Of a DNA stretch of 64,000 bases, positions 35,990 through 49,994 are shown in pieces (the stretch's first letter is position 1; each line of letters starts with the position of its first letter). Source of the DNA: Eonycteris spelaea (taxonomy: Eukaryota; Chordata; Mammalia; Chiroptera; Pteropodidae); contig PUFA01000285.1 in assembly GCA_003508835.1 (NCBI GenBank), positions 1,426,001-1,490,000 on the forward strand, read 5' to 3'. The notes below the pieces were generated by a model that was not told the origin of the DNA, searched no databases, and saw only the letters and a list, made by a program, of their open reading frames with translations. Position numbers and translations under genes: made by a program.

Positions 35990-36410
35990 GCAAGTTTTCC
36001 AGTAGCCACATTTTAAAAAATAAAAAGACACAGGTGAAGTTAATTTTAATAATATATTTTATTTGACCCAATATATTTTTAAAAACCCCAAATATCCCAA
36101 AAGCCAACATGTTAATATACAATAAATTTAAGATTTACAAATAAGATATTTTACTTTTTTTCACACTAAGTCTTCAATATTCAGTGTATAATTTTTCACT
36201 TAGAGCGCATCTTAATCGGTCACTGAATTTTCATTAGGAATACTTGATCCGTATTTAGATTTCATAAAGTTTACAGTTGAAAAGTAGATTCACAGTTTTT
36301 CAAATATCCTCAAAAGGTTTCCAATAACTAAATTTAGTATTGGTTTTAATATTTGCATTTAAATAAGTTAAAGAGGAATAAAATTGGGAATTTAGCCACT
36401 TGATCATACT
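35990..36410 (+). repeat. AT-rich interspersed repeat, probably a DNA-transposon relic
   Basis: 'agtagccacattttaaaaa', 'aggtgaagttaattttaat' and 'actaagtcttcaatattcag' recall a known mammalian medium-reiteration repeat; exact family not assigned. Confidence 0.4.
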
Positions 36411-37264
36411 AGTTGCATTCTGGTCTCCATGGCTGAGGTGGCTTGGTGACTCCCTCATGCATTGGGCAGGAGGAGCAGGAAAACTGGGGTGGTGGGAGGT
36501 GTTTGACAACAGGCAGAGGGTAAGGGGGTACTGAAGGTAGGGTGGACATTGGCAGGGACAAATGTCTGCAAAGAGGAAAGGCTGCAGACTGAAGCCTGGG
36601 AGCAGCTGCTAGGACATCACTTTCCTCAGCTCCTGCTCCCTGCAGCCCTCTGAAGGCTTGCATCTCAGAGGAAACATTCTTTGGTGGAGGGCAGGTCAGG
36701 CCCTCACTGCCCACTGTGAAAGGGAAGGAGCTTATAGGATGAGAATAAAGGTCATGCTTCCCAGAGTAAGCAGGTGCTGGATGCCCACTTAGCCTCGGGG
36801 TGTAAACGGAGGGCGCCCCAGGCCTATGTGCCAGAAGTCATGGGGCTTGGAAGCAGAAAGCTGGATTCTCAGAGCCAGGGAGAGACAGGACAGCCTGGCC
36901 TCCTGCTGAGGTCCCCTCTGCACCGCCTACCCTCCCCACTACCTGTCTCATAGGGCACAAGTGCAACTGCTGAGCTGAAGAGGGAAAGAAGGGGCATTTG
37001 AGACTGTATCTCATCTGATTTGGTTTTAGGATGGAGATGGAAAAGAATGCCTGAAATGAAATAGGAGTTGGTGGGGAAGAGGAAGGCAAAGCCCCCTGGC
37101 CTCCTGTGTTCATCCTGCCTGGGAATGGAGGAGGAGTTGGAGGAAGAGGAAGCAAGCACGGAGACCCAAGGAGGGAGAACACAGAAGAGCATCATGGTGT
37201 TGGGGGCTGTCAGATTCATTTCACTGGGCTTTAAGGGCTGGGACCAGTACCCACAGTTCTCAGT

Positions 37265-37700
37265 GTGTATCAGTTTTCTGTGGCCACTGTAACAAATGAC
37301 CACAAGCAGGGTAGCTGAAAACAACATGCACTCATTCAAAAGTCTGACGACAAGGCGTCAACAGGGTTGTGCTTCCCCAAGGCTCTGGGGAGAACCTGTT
37401 CCCACCTCTTTCAGCTTCTGGTCATTGTGGCCTTCCTTGGCTCATGGCTGCATCACTATATCTCTGCCTCTGTAGTCACATGGCCTCCTCTTTCTGTCGA
37501 CCGCCTCCGCCTTTCTCTTATAAGGACACTTGTTGGATTTAGAGCCCACTTGGATAATCCAAGACAATTTCCTCAGCTCAAGATCATTCACTTAACTGTA
37601 TCTACAAAGACCTCTTTTCCAAATGAGGTGACACGCATAGGTTCTGGGGATTCAGATGTGGACATATCATTTTGAAGATCATCGTTCAACCTGATACAAA
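37265..37700 (-). repeat. LTR-like repeat (antisense)
   Basis: 'cagttttctgtggccactgt', 'aacaaatgaccacaagcag', 'ttccttggctcatggctgc', 'cttataaggacacttgttgg', 'ggggattcagatgtggaca' resemble an antisense MaLR/ERVL-class LTR. Solo and without coding capacity. Confidence 0.5.
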
Positions 37701-39919
37701 GTGACAGGCGCATAGATCCTTAGCTCAACATTAAGGGAAGACCCTGTAGCTATAAGAGCTGTCCCCACAAGGACAGGACTGCTTGAAAGATTGTAGCCAC
37801 CACAGAGGCTTTCAGGCAGGTGACCAAGGAGGGAATTCCAGCCTGGAACCCCTTAGATCTTGGGCCTGGGAAGGCTGGTCTTGGGAATGCATGAAGTATG
37901 GAGGCTGCAGGGGAAGCTCCCAGGCTAGATGTACAGAGCAGGAACTGGGGCCTCTGGACGTTGACCTGTCAATCTTGCATCTGTGTCTCTTTCTGTTTCC
38001 TGAAAGTTTAGGTCCACTTTTGGTGGAAGGTAAATTCACCACCTCTCCAATTCCTATCTGGGGGTCATTGCCCTCCTCACCTCAGCCCAAGGCTCCCTTG
38101 CCAAACCACTCCAGAAGTTAGCCTTTCAGCTCGGGATACCAAGAACCAGAACTGTCCTAAAAGCACACATTTCAGATTGATACTCAGCAGCCCAAGTAGG
38201 GTCAGGAGCTGGTGGACAGATGCCACCATTTATCTTGTTAATGGGTGGGATCATAGGAGGAAGATGGAGGGTATGGGGCTTCTGCAGAATGAGGGGGCTC
38301 CTGGGAAGTGAGGGAGTGGGGGGAGGGGCAGTGGGAGATGGGTGAGGGGACACTCAGGCCTACTAGGGAAGGTGGCCTAAGCAGAACCCACTGCCTACAA
38401 TGGAGGTCATTGCTCATCCGTTAACGGTATCCGCTCCCATTAAACGCTCTTTCTCACCTGTTCTGGTGTGTTCTAAATGGTGATTGGTAGAACTGCTCTC
38501 CTAGGTGCAATACAAAACTGGATTTCCACCCATTCTAGATGGTGTGTTTAGGGGGGTGGTACATATTTGGGAAGCCTAGAACTGAGGCTTCTGACATCTT
38601 TAGGCTGCAGCTATCAAAATGAATTTAAGAAGGTCTCATCTGGTACATATAACTTTTTTCAATTAAGAAAAAAAAAGCGTAGTTTTCTCTATTATTTACA
38701 TATTCAACAGCCTTTCTTTCAACTAATACTATGAGCACCTGCTTTATGCTAGCCCTGTTTGTGCAATAAATTTTATGAGTAAAGCTTGTGTAGGACTTTA
38801 GGTGTTTCAGAGGGAATGGTGCCCTGTAAGCAGCACCTCACCCCTCATAGCTTCCAGGGCATCTGAAATCCTCCATTCGCCCTGTTTCCCAGGCTTGGGC
38901 TATTAGTATTACCACTTGTCACTGGGTGCTGTGAGAGCACTGGCAGTGGCAGACTTGGGAGCCTGCAGCAGCACCCTCACTCCCACCTTCTCATCCAGCC
39001 CGTGGAAATGACTGACAGAGCCATTTCTCTCCACATAAAACCCATCATCATGGGAAGAGTTAGCCGGCATGATCAGCTGCACACATCATCTGGCCCAGGC
39101 ATTTCAGATCTTGGTGCTACAGTCAGAAAATATTGCCCCTTGCCTTTTAGGATAAGCACTGGATGGGGAGTAAGTGACTTGGGCTCTGGCCCCAATGACA
39201 TCAGAAAATTGCAGTGGCCTTGGGACAGCTGTCCTTGTACCTGCTCCTTTTTTCTTTTTCGGAAATGAACAGAGACCTGAATTTGCCATTTGTGCTAGAT
39301 CCTTAGTCTACTATTAATAGTGCTTTTTAAATGGGTTCATTCTTTGAACACTAAACTACGTTTATTTAAAAGAAAAACGCTATATGACTATCTAACTGTA
39401 ACATCTGTAGGGAAGGGAGAGGGATAAAAAAAATGTAACATCTATATCACATACAGGTAGCTGCAAAAATAAATACAATGAAAGCAAAAGAAAAAAAAAA
39501 AGGTCATTAAATTCTAGTTAGATGTAATCACTCCCCTACACCTCCTTTGAAAGGTGCGGGAGGAGGGGCTTACTCACTAGGTATAGGATTGCCATTGAAC
39601 TCTGGGTTTTGCACCCAGAGGATCACCTTGCCAGCCAGCCACCTTTGAGGGGATACTATCCTACACTATGATCAAGAAGCACTCCACAGATCTCAGCGTG
39701 GGGGGTGAGGGGGTGGGGAGACTTTTTTTTCTCTCTCCATCCGGGCCTCAAAACATGGGTTCTTAGAACCTGCAGATGGACTTGGCTGCCGCTTATGGCT
39801 GCCTGAATTCCTCACAAAGAAGGTCCACAGAGGCCCAGGGATATACTGGAAAATGTCCAAACCCATGAATGGGAAGGTCTAGGTTTGAGTCCTGACTCTG
39901 GCACCAAGCCAGCTAAGGG

Positions 39920-40110
39920 ACCATTCATTCATTCAACAAATACTTATTGAGCATTTCCTATGTGCTAGATACTGTGGCAGGGCTGGGGTTTTAGCAATAC
40001 ATAAAATAGGTGGTCTGCTCTAGAGGAGCTTTCATAGCAGTGGCAGGTGATGGCCAACAAACAAGGAAACAAGTACAATTCCAAGTAGTGATACAAAATC
40101 AGAATAAGAC
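39920..40110 (-). repeat. Antisense L2 3' end
   Basis: 'cattcattcaacaaatactt', 'attgagcatttcctatgtgc', then 'ctctagaggagctttc...aacaaacaagg': antisense L2 3' terminus. A further piece of the same type lies at about 40610-40830. Confidence 0.65.
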
Positions 40111-40994
40111 AGGATAGTGGGGTAAAGAGTGCCCAGGAAGGCAACGTTAGAGGGAAAGTCAGGAAAGGCTGCATCCGCCTTTCTTCCTGCCTGAAATTTT
40201 GATGTGATACCTGGAGGTGCAGCAGCTATTTTGTGATCGTGAGGCAACAAGCATAAGGGCAAAAGTCTACATACCAAAGATGATGCAGAAGGAAGATGAA
40301 AAGAGCCTAGACCTTCAGTGATATCATCGCACCACTGCACAAGCTCTGAACCTTCATCCTCTAGATTTCATGATACATGAGATAAATGAAATGCCACTAT
40401 GAGTTGGATTTTTCTAGCAGCTGAACACATGTCTAACTGAAACAGACCTAAATGACAAGGAAGTTTAAACTCTGGTACTATCTGGAAATAGATGAAACGG
40501 CAAGTGAAAAAGCCCTAAGGCAGGAACAAGCTTGAGGATTTGAAGAACAAAAAGTCAGTACAGCTGAAGTATGAGGAACCAGAGGGACAAAGGTGAGCAG
40601 GGGCTGCATCAAGTTCCTCAGGTTTTACCCTTAATGCAATGCAGGGCAGTGGGGAGTTTAGAGTAGGAAAGATTCATGGGTTGATTGAGGTTTTAGGAAG
40701 ATCTTTCTGGCTACTGTGTGGAGTACAGCCCATAAGCGGCAAAAGTACAGTTGGGAGACCAGCAAGTCCAGTGAGAGGTGATGGGCCCTGGCCTAGGTTG
40801 GCAGTAGTGGAGATGGTGTCTGAGGGCCATGTGTATATGCATGCACACCTTAACACACAGCGCCATCTTCCACCCAGATAAACTGTAGTTCAAATCCTGA
40901 CCTGCAACTTGTCAGCTGTGGGACTCCAGGGCAGGTTACCCATTTCTTTCTATCTTACCATCTCTACTGTAGTCCATAACACCATTCTTTCTCA

Positions 40995-41140
40995 CCCAGG
41001 ATCTGCCACGACCTCCTAGCCTGCCTTCTTATTCTTTCTCTACACTCTAGTCACAATAATTCTTTGAAAACAAATATGACCATGGCACTTCCCTGCTTAA
41101 AACTCTGCTCCCATAGCCCTCTGCAACAAGTATAAATGCC
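40995..41140 (+). repeat. L2 fragment (sense)
   Basis: 'cacgacctcctagcctgcc' to 'ccatggcacttccctgctta' and 'ccctctgcaacaagtataaa' follow the L2 sense consensus. Confidence 0.55.
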
Positions 41141-42889
41141 TTGGCTTGTGTATTAATCAAGGGACTAATAGTCAAGGGACAAACTGACTGCGCAAGTTTT
41201 AAGAGATCAGACACAACACAAGTTAGGATTCTGGGACCTCGGTCATGTGTCTCATGCCTCCATCACTCCCCTTTTGTATCCTGCCAGAGGAAGGGGAGGA
41301 GAGATGAAGGGAGACACCTCCTTTTGAAAGGCTCGGTTCATTTCTGTCAATTAACTACAAGAGAGGTTAGGAAATGCAGTCTGTCCAGGAAGGACAGGAA
41401 ATGATTTTTGGTGAATTACTGAGTCTGTACAAAAATCTGTCCTCTGGCAACCAAATGGTAGTTCCCTCTTTCATTACTCACACCCTCCCCCAGAAGAACA
41501 CCCCCACATCCCACCCTTTTGCTCGAGGTCTTCTATCTCTTGGAGAGCACGATGTTCTCCACCGTAGCATTCTGGATCTAGAAGTAAAATCCAAGTCACT
41601 ACGTTCTAAACCTGAATGAAATGGGAGAACACGGATAGGATGAACTCATGTAAAGCTCTCTCCAGAAAAGGGAGAGCAGGAGATAGCACACAGCAGCACT
41701 CAGCCAGCAACAATGGATTCCTGAGAGAGACAGGCGTTGTGAGGGCTCCTGCCCTGGCTTGACCCGTTTCTGCTCTCTGGGAGGACCCTCCTCATCTAGT
41801 TATCTCTTTGACCACATCTGAGGATGGTCTGCACACTTTTTGCAGCTCCTTTCCTGCCCATGTAGGCATGGTTTCAGGAACCAAGCCACAAGCTCATGGT
41901 TTCTTTGGCAATACAAAAAATTTCCTTCCAAATGTAGGGAGTTTTCTTTCCAGTAAGTTCCACGTGACTGTACCCGAGGTTCTTTTCTAACACGGGGTTC
42001 AAGTGGCTTTATTTCTTTGTGTCCTCGTCTCTTCATCTGTCAATTTAATGATACCTCCAGAGTCTCAGACAATTAGTTAGTGGACCAAGTCAACAGGCTT
42101 CATCTGATCTTCGCTCTGGGGCTGAGGCCTCTGTAGAACTGAGAACGATTTGACGGGCCTTTGTTGTTTAAAAGCCTTTTCAGTTTTATTTCATTATTTG
42201 GGGTCTAGCAGCAGTTACCTTTTCCAACATTACAAGGCCTCAAACACTTTTATTCCCCTTTTCTTTGTTTTCAAACCGTATCTTGCTTGCATATATCTCT
42301 TTTTTGTACCTTGCTATAAATGGAAGGAATAACCAACACACATTGATACCCAGCTCATTCCAACCACTTTCCTCTGGAGCCACAGGCTTATAGGTCTCTG
42401 GTCTGCCCTCCAAGTTATTGCAGATTATGATTTTAACAAACACTTGGCCCTGCATGAGTCTCCAACTTCCCACTCTGCACTATCCATGTTAATGTTCTCT
42501 GCTGCCTGACCATCAAGCCAATGTTACATATTTTAGGTTTTAAGTTATGGAGGTACCATACTTCAAAGTATATGGTGTAACAAACAGACTCCAGAGTGTA
42601 GAATGCTTAAAACACTATACACATGTATTTCTTGCTTATGTAACAAGCTCAAATGAGAGTTTTTTATTGGCAGGTGGTTTTTCTCCATGCAGCAACTCAG
42701 AGACCTATGTTCTTTATAACTAGTAGATTCATCATCCCCAAAGCCTGGTCATTGATTGCACCCAGCCTATCTCATTTCCATGCACATTCCATTGGCTAGA
42801 ACTCAGACCCAGGGGCTTACGTGCTACAAGGGAGGCTGGTAGGTGTAGCTCTGTGTCCACCAGTGGAAACAGATTGAGTTGTAGCAACC

Positions 42890-43050
42890 TCTGTCACACC
42901 TCAAGGCTCTCATCATCTCGCCCCATCCACCTTTCTAGGCTCATTTTCTGACTCACCCACTTCCAGCCACACACAACTTCAAGAGATGCCATAAGCTACC
43001 ATATTGCTAGGCCTTTGCTCATGCTGTTTAGTCTACCTACAGCCCTCTTT
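42890..43050 (+). repeat. L2 fragment (sense)
   Basis: 'tcatcatctcgccccatcca', 'cttccagccacacacaactt', 'aggcctttgctcatgctgtt' are L2 sense landmarks. It abuts an opposite-strand L2. Confidence 0.55.
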
Positions 43051-43059
43051 CCCTTTCCC

Positions 43060-43570
43060 ATTCTATCTATTCATTCAACCGTTCATATATCCATTCATCT
43101 GTCCATCCATCCAACAAATATTGTTGAGCATTAAATATATGTCAGGCATTGATCTAGGTGCTGGGATATTGAATTCAGAACGAAATGGAAAACAAGCAAA
43201 CTCCTGTCCTTGTGGGGCTTGTATTCTAGCAGGGAGAGTCAGACAACAAATAATAAATAAGATAAATAAACTAGTTCTATATAATGTAAAAAAACAGCAA
43301 TGATTAGGAAAAAAAAATAGAGCAGGGTAAGGGAACCAGGATAGAGGTGTGATTTGAGAAAAGTGGCCTAAGAAGGTGAAATTGGATGTGGACTCGGAGG
43401 AGGTGAGAGAGCTTGACCTGAGGATATCTGAGGTTAGAGCATTCTGTGCAAAGTCCCTGGGGTGGGAGTGGTTTCACAGGTGTGAGGAAAAGCAGGGGGA
43501 CTATGTGGCTGGAGAGTAGTGGGAGATGAGGTCAGAGATCATGGGGACAGGGTTGTGTGGGGTCTGGGGG
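43060..43570 (-). repeat. Antisense L2 (long copy)
   Basis: Starts with 'ttcattcaaccgttcata', then 'tccaacaaatattgttgagc', 'cttgtattctagcagggaga', 'ggtgagagagcttgacctga' and 'gtggctggagagtagtggg', in antisense L2 order over 500 bp. Confidence 0.7.
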
Positions 43571-46269
43571 CTGGATCCCTCACAAAGCACACCCATCTTA
43601 GTTTTAAACCTGGATATCTCTTCTTCAAGAGAGCCCTCTGTGCTGGGGATGGGGGGGGGCCCTTCCCTGCGTATGTTAGCAGCCTTATCAGAGTTTTCTT
43701 ACTGCGTGTGTGCTTTCTCACCCCCACCCTGCACTGTGGGTCCCGTGAAGATGGAGCCCCGTCTTCCTTGGTCACCCTCACGGAATATATACAGTACTCA
43801 ATGTGGGGATGGGATTGTCTTCACCTGTAAAATGAGGAGGGCTCTCTCCTCACAGGTGTGTTGGGAAATCTAAATAAGATGACTTGATTTTACGATCTAG
43901 TCCATACTTAGTTGGCCTTTTTGTCTTAGACAGCAGATTACTCCTCAACTCTTTCTCTAGATTCTTGAATGACCGTGTAGAGGCGTATTCCTGTCCCATC
44001 TAAGCATATTTCCATATCTAATGTGTGACTTCATCATCAAGTCCCCTCCAAGATTAGAACTACTTTCTAAGGGTCCTCCTCTGACCTCCTGAGCTCCACC
44101 CTCTAATTCAGAAGATTGCCAAAATCTCACCCAGCCAGATGGTCCACTGACTCCCTGATTAATGGTCTGAAAGCATCCCCCTTGACCCAGCTACAAGCTT
44201 ATGATGAACCAGCCCAAAGGGCACTAGCATTGGTGAAGACGGCATGCCTCCAAACCTGAGCTGCCACCTCACAGCCATTATGAGGTGCCTGGATGTTGGG
44301 GTCTGTCATCTCTATCATGCTCTCAGCCTTTAGTGTGGATGCATTAAAATGTCAGGTGCCCCACTCCCAGCAGACAAGAATATTCCTTAACTATTTGCTG
44401 GCTTCCAGATCCCTTCCTCCCCTGGATCACAGTGGCTGTGGATGTCTGCAAGACACATTTCCCAGAGCCCTTACCAGTGAGCTGTCCATTCAGTTCTCCT
44501 GATGGGAGGCACGGGCAAGAAGTGAAGGCAGCTTTCTGAATTTGGTTTTTGTGTGTGTGTGTGGTGGCAGCAGCAGTGACTAGTATACATGCACTCCTAG
44601 GTATTCTTCAGGCAGTGAGGTCCCAATAGCAGTCCAGTGAGCTTGGCTTTGAGTAACACAGTTCTGTTCCTCCAGCTCAGTGTAACAGCAGCTTCCTGAA
44701 TTTACCAATATTAGGGTCATCTCATCTTCTCACTTTTTTCCGCAGCTTTAATTACATATATTTTAAATTCAAACAGGTGACCAAAGACATTCATTTGGAA
44801 AGTTGATTACACTGCTAGTTGACTGAAAAATAGTTTGATATGCATTCCTAGCAATAGGTCTAATAAGTTTTATCTACTGGTTAACAGGTTGTGACTCTCT
44901 AGGGCAGTGTGACATGATTAAATATAAAATGTTTGAATCTTATGGATACATTGATCTAGCCTTGATGTTGGTTCAGAATCTATTTGCACATTTAAAAATA
45001 AATATAATCAATCTTGATCTGCATGTTTTCTTTCCATGTCTATAAAATGAAGAACTTTTTCTGATCACTAACTTTCCATTCAACAGCCAAGTAAATCTTG
45101 TAGTAGTAGGCAGAAATGGTTACCAGCTTAGGAACGTCAGAGAAAACTGGCTTCTTTAAAAGGGCAGACAGCGACCCCTCACTACCCCTCACTGGTGAGA
45201 TTGTCAGGTTTTAATCAAGTACTTCCCATACGTTTTGGAATTTTCCTTTGCATCTAGGCACATTCATTTATTAGCTCCCTGACATCAAGTGCTGTTGTCC
45301 CAACTATCCAGGAACATGTCCCAGGCCCTGATGCAAAAGCTCATTTCACTTTTGTTCCTTTCATCCTCCCAACAGTTTTCATAACCAGTCTCCTGTACTA
45401 AACCCCGTTTGAAGCACCTGGAGCAGTTTTCCTGTCTACGCTGACAGTTCTTCATAGCAGAAATGGTGTCGGAGGAACCATCTCTCAAACAGGGAAACCT
45501 GAGGTTGGTTATCTGACCTGATATGCGGTCCCAGTAATGACCTCATTGCCCAGGGGAAAGAGGACCCTGGAAATTCACAGCACTCAGGAGCAAAATGACT
45601 ACTTAACATATCACCTATTTTAAGAGACTGGGGTGAGGTGCCTCTTGAAGGCAAAGCTGGGAGACCAATCAACTACTGCTGTGGTCACAGGGATGGTGGA
45701 GCTACGAGTCTCTGGTGTAGGCTGGCTGCTGGAATCAGCAGAAAGAAAACTGTAGACTCAGCTCAAGATGAAGATATAAAACTAGAGAGCATCCTTGACA
45801 ACCAGAAAAGAATCTTTAATATCCTATAGCCATAAGAATGATATAACTGAAAACATGACCCTAAATTTGATCCTGCAGGTTGCAGTTACCAGTTGAATTC
45901 ACAGCCTTGCCGGACTGCCGATATGAAATACAGGGTGTTGATCTGGAAGGAGTGGGACCCTGAGAATAGTAGAGGGGACATTTGGGTAGACTTCAGCAAA
46001 TCTGACACTCCTGAACTGAGGAACAAAATGAGTGTATGGCTGGGCATTCCATTGATATTCCTCACAGCCCAGCTTTGCATGCAAGATCATCTTTTCCACA
46101 TCTGCCAGACACCCCTGATTAGCCATGTACATTGTAGCTCCAGGCAGAACCCACCTCAGCCTTACGAACAAGCAAGGAAATTGCCAGTAATCTGTGAATT
46201 GCTCTTCAAAGCTATTTGTCACCGAACTGGACATCAGACCTCACAACACGTAAGGGCACATCATTTTAG

Positions 46270-46440
46270 GGAAGGCAGGAACTGGGCATGGATGCTAGTC
46301 CCCATGCCTTCTAGCCATGTGGGTGATAACCTGGTGCCTACCCCACTCTGAGCATCAGTTTCATCTGTTAAGATAGGCCTGACATCCCATGGAATTGCTA
46401 TGAGAATCCAGCTGGACAAGACTGTGAAGGGCCTGGGATT
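46270..46440 (-). repeat. MIR SINE (antisense)
   Basis: 'ctctgagcatcagtttcat', 'ctgttaagataggcctgac', 'aattgctatgagaatcc', as in antisense MIR. Confidence 0.6.
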
Positions 46441-49400
46441 ACAGTGCCCTCCTCTTCCTGTTTTGGGGTAGTGTTAAAATGCCCAGAATGGGAAGTAGGA
46501 GGAAAACATCCCACTTAGGAAGGTGTCTCCTGTCCCTGGTCAGCCAGGGGAATGAGACCTGGCCCTGGGCCCGGTGCAGGATGCTTTCGAGACTGTGTGT
46601 TTTGAGGTCATTTGTGACTTTACTCCGTGAGCTTAGATGGGCAACCTGCCTCCCTCCCCTGGTCCAGAAGTCCCAAGATTCTTTAGCAAGGAGAGGGACA
46701 TGCCCAAGAGCAGCCGATGCGAGGCAAAGGAACATCACAGCCTCTTCCAGGTAAACTCCTTCCGGCTGTCCTGCAGTCGAGGGGTAACCCATGTTGAGAG
46801 TATGCCTCAGGTGGAAGTGGGAGCCATGGCAAGGACCCTAGCCAGTGGGAAATAAGAGATGTGGAAGGCACAATGGCAGGCCCCAGGTCTTGATGCCACT
46901 GTTCTTTTGCCGTGAGACCTCATCAAATCCCAGTGTCTCACAGAGCCTCACTTTCCCTGCCTGAAAATAGGTTCTGTACCACCAAACAAATAAGAACAGA
47001 AGCAGGAATGGCAGAATGGAGTGCTCACCAAATCTGCCTTCTTCCTCACATCATGTGAGCTCCTGGCCGCGCCTGATCCCTCATCACTAAAAGCAGGGCC
47101 AACGGGTTGCCGTGGGAATGGAGCAAGACGGCATGGGGACAGCAGCCCCTGGCCAGAGAACCCACTGTACCGCATCCCGAAGCGGTCCTGGAGCCATGCA
47201 CTAGGTCACTGCCTTTATGGAAATGTACATCATGCAACCTATTCAGGAATTTGAAAAATTACAAAGGGAGGTCTGGAGGCTTGGCCCAGACTTCACCTGT
47301 AACAGGTCCTGAGTAGGGAAGGCACATAATTTACCACCTATTTTGGCTGGGCAAGAAAGAAACACACACAGCAAAATATGACAGGAGAGCATGGGTCCTT
47401 TAGGCAACCTGCTGGAACAGTGCCCCATGGTGTGTGTGGGGGAGTCCCCCCGCCTCCTGAGCAAAGGCTCCAAGGACAGCTGGGTACAGGCAAGGGAGAG
47501 GCTGGAATGCCAGACAAGAGGCAGCACCAGGGCAGGCCAGCCACAGCAAAATTGGCCATGTTGGCTCAAGGGGACTGGGGACTCCAAACCAGGATCTGTG
47601 GTGTCCCCAGCCCAACAGAGTAGGCTATCACTACTGCCTCAAGGTTCTGCTGGAGCCTGAGGGCTAGGCTGGCCACAGCAGAAGACGCCCTGTAGCGGGA
47701 AAGTGGCACTTTAAGGCAGCTGAAGCAAGGAGGCCAGATCACAACTGCGGGAGCTGGGGACAAACTGTCCCTGGGTCCAGGGCTGCACAGCACTGCCCCC
47801 ACCTCCCAGACCATGTACAGCTTCTGGTTCAAGTAACAAGTGTGTTGTGTGCATGCTGGCCTGGGGACAGCAAGTTACCAGCTATTAGGACACAAGTTCA
47901 GCCTGTGATACAGTGGGGATGGTGGTATCCCTACTGATACCACCTAGCCCTGTTTCTTGGGCTCTGGTTTCCTGCTTGCCCTGTGTTCCTGTGTGCAGGG
48001 CACCCTCCTAGAACTAGTACACCTCATCACACAGGCTGTAGAGGGAGGTAGCACCAGCTCACTGAGCCACTGGGGAGAAGTTTTCATGATGGAGTCTGTG
48101 CTTGAATTTGGGGAGAGATGTGTGAATGGGGAGGGGGTGGTCCTAGGGAAGGAAGGAAAAAGCCCAGACACTGGGCTAGCTCATCTCTTCACTCCTGGGC
48201 CTACAACCCACACTTTACTTAAACTGTGCCAGCAATGGGACACCCCAAGCCTTGGAGGGGACTCAGCAGCTGAGCCCACCTCCTCCCAGTGATTTCTTCC
48301 TAGCCTACAACTCCCAGCACAGTAGGGGTCCAGGGGCTTCCCTGGTCCACACAATAGGCCTTTGTAAATAGAGCTAGGGAGCGCAGTGGGAAGCAGGTGC
48401 TCTGGGTTCTCTCAGGAATTCCTGGAGGCCAGAGTGTGCATGTGCAGACTGAGGGTGTTCCTGCCAGTGGGTGGAAAGGTGTCTGTGCACGAATGTCTGC
48501 AGTGGGCCTCTGAGCTGCAGCAGTAGTGGCGGTGGTAACGTGGGTTTGGTGGAGATGAAGAGGTGAGTGGAAAAGGCAACCATAGGCCAACATCTGCTGC
48601 TGCAAGTCAGACAAAGGGAGGAGTCACCATGGTAACCAGTGCCCTCAGCACCCACATCTCCAGTCAGAAGCCTGGAGGGAACACATCACTCTCAGATATT
48701 CGCTAACTTAGGTCTCAGACCCAAAGGGTCTTTGATTCCTGGGTTCCCCTCCAGCCCCATAGAGGAGAAGGTAAGGATTTGAGCTGTGAGGAACAGAGCA
48801 CAGGAGGTCAAGACCCTGAGGCCTAACCAGCCCCTCAAAGCCTACAGAGCCTCAGAAAGGCTAGGTGCCAAACAAAGGGTGTTGGAGTATGCCTCCCAAG
48901 CCATTACCAGGAAGGCTGGTCTGGGAGGGGCCCTGGGACTCCAGACACAGGCAACAGACCATGCCCAGCCACAAGCTCATCATGAGAATGATGATGTCCG
49001 GTGGCCACAAAGGAAATCCCTCTACAGAAATGTTTCTCTTGGGGGGCGAGGACAGTTTTTGAGGACAGTATGCCTCCTTCCCACCCCAGATGCTTGGCTG
49101 CACCTGGAGCTGGCCCCTGGCAGACAGGTAAATGGGGAGGGCAGGGCAGCCATGAGGGACAGGGACCTTGGTTTCCTGCAGCACTGACAGACAAGGGGAC
49201 AAGGAGTTATAAGAATGGGTACCGCATGTGCATGTATGCTCTTCTGTGCACAGCTGAGCCCTGGCCAGCACCCAGTCTACCCATTGTGGGACTCACACAT
49301 CAGGGAGAGCTGGCCCTCACTGTCCCCTTCCAGGGCACACAAGTCAAGAAGAGAGGGGCAGCGCTAGCAGCAGCCATGGCTTGCTGCACCCCTCAGAAGT

Positions 49401-49877
49401 TGGCACAGTTTCTTATTGCTCCTCTCAGCTTGGGACACCCTCTTCATCTGCAGAAAGAACACAGATGGAGAGGCAGTGGTGGAAAGGGACCCCAAGACAC
49501 GCCCCTGCTAATCACAGAGCAGGGAACAGTAGGTGGGACCCAGATTGGCCACAGGGATGCCCCATCCATGTTCCAGTCCTGGCCAAAGGCCCTCATAGGC
49601 CTCCCCACAATAGGCTGTGTGACATTTCGAGAAGCCAGCCAAGGTCTACAGAGGCAGAGCTGCTGGAACTGCAGCCGCCTGGTCTGCCCTTGGCCATAGT
49701 CACTGGAACCTGCCCATCTTCGGCCAGCTGCCTCAGGGACCACAGATGAGCATCTTTACAAAAATAACTCTGAGTCTGTCCCCTGTGGGGTCCAGGTTTC
49801 CTGAGAGCACTCAGAGGACCAGGGCGAAGTCCGTGAGGAAGGATCTGGCAGGCGCACTCCTGCCCCTCAAGCCGGGG

Positions 49878-49994
49878 TCACGGCTGTAGGCGCTCCAGGT
49901 ACTGCGGCAGGGGGTTCTCCTTAATGTACTTCTGGATGTACCAGCATGTGAGATGGGCCTTCAGGTCCTCCTCCACCACGAAGTCCAGAGCAGC
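49878..49994 (-). CDS. NATD1: NATD1 exon 3 (residues 76-113)
   Basis: 117 nt from acceptor TGCCAG to TGA (plus TCA 49878-49880). Includes the conserved TCWYIQKY segment, where Cys92 and Trp93 sit in the C-terminal strand of the domain. Confidence 0.95.
   Translation of the reverse strand, partial: AALDFVVEEDLKAHLTCWYIQKYIKENPLPQYLERLQP

Larger units (their letters stand above)
27000..49877. other. Intergenic region between TMEM11 and NATD1
   Basis: About 23 kb with no protein-coding gene I can support. The right-hand 2-4 kb probably includes the NATD1 3' UTR, whose end I cannot place; a minus-strand AATAAA near 45268 is the nearest clear hexamer. The rest holds one long hAT transposon and fragments of L2, L1, MIR and LTR repeats, listed individually. 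Confidence 0.6.

Noticed and set aside
36869..37339. 156-codon minus-strand ORF with a Pro/Ser-rich product
   Set aside because: It runs partly into an LTR-like repeat and has no recognisable domain.
49001..49699. 232-codon plus-strand ORF antisense to the NATD1 3' flank
   Set aside because: Several frames on both strands are open at once in this GC-rich, stop-poor stretch, and the product is low-complexity-like with no known domain.
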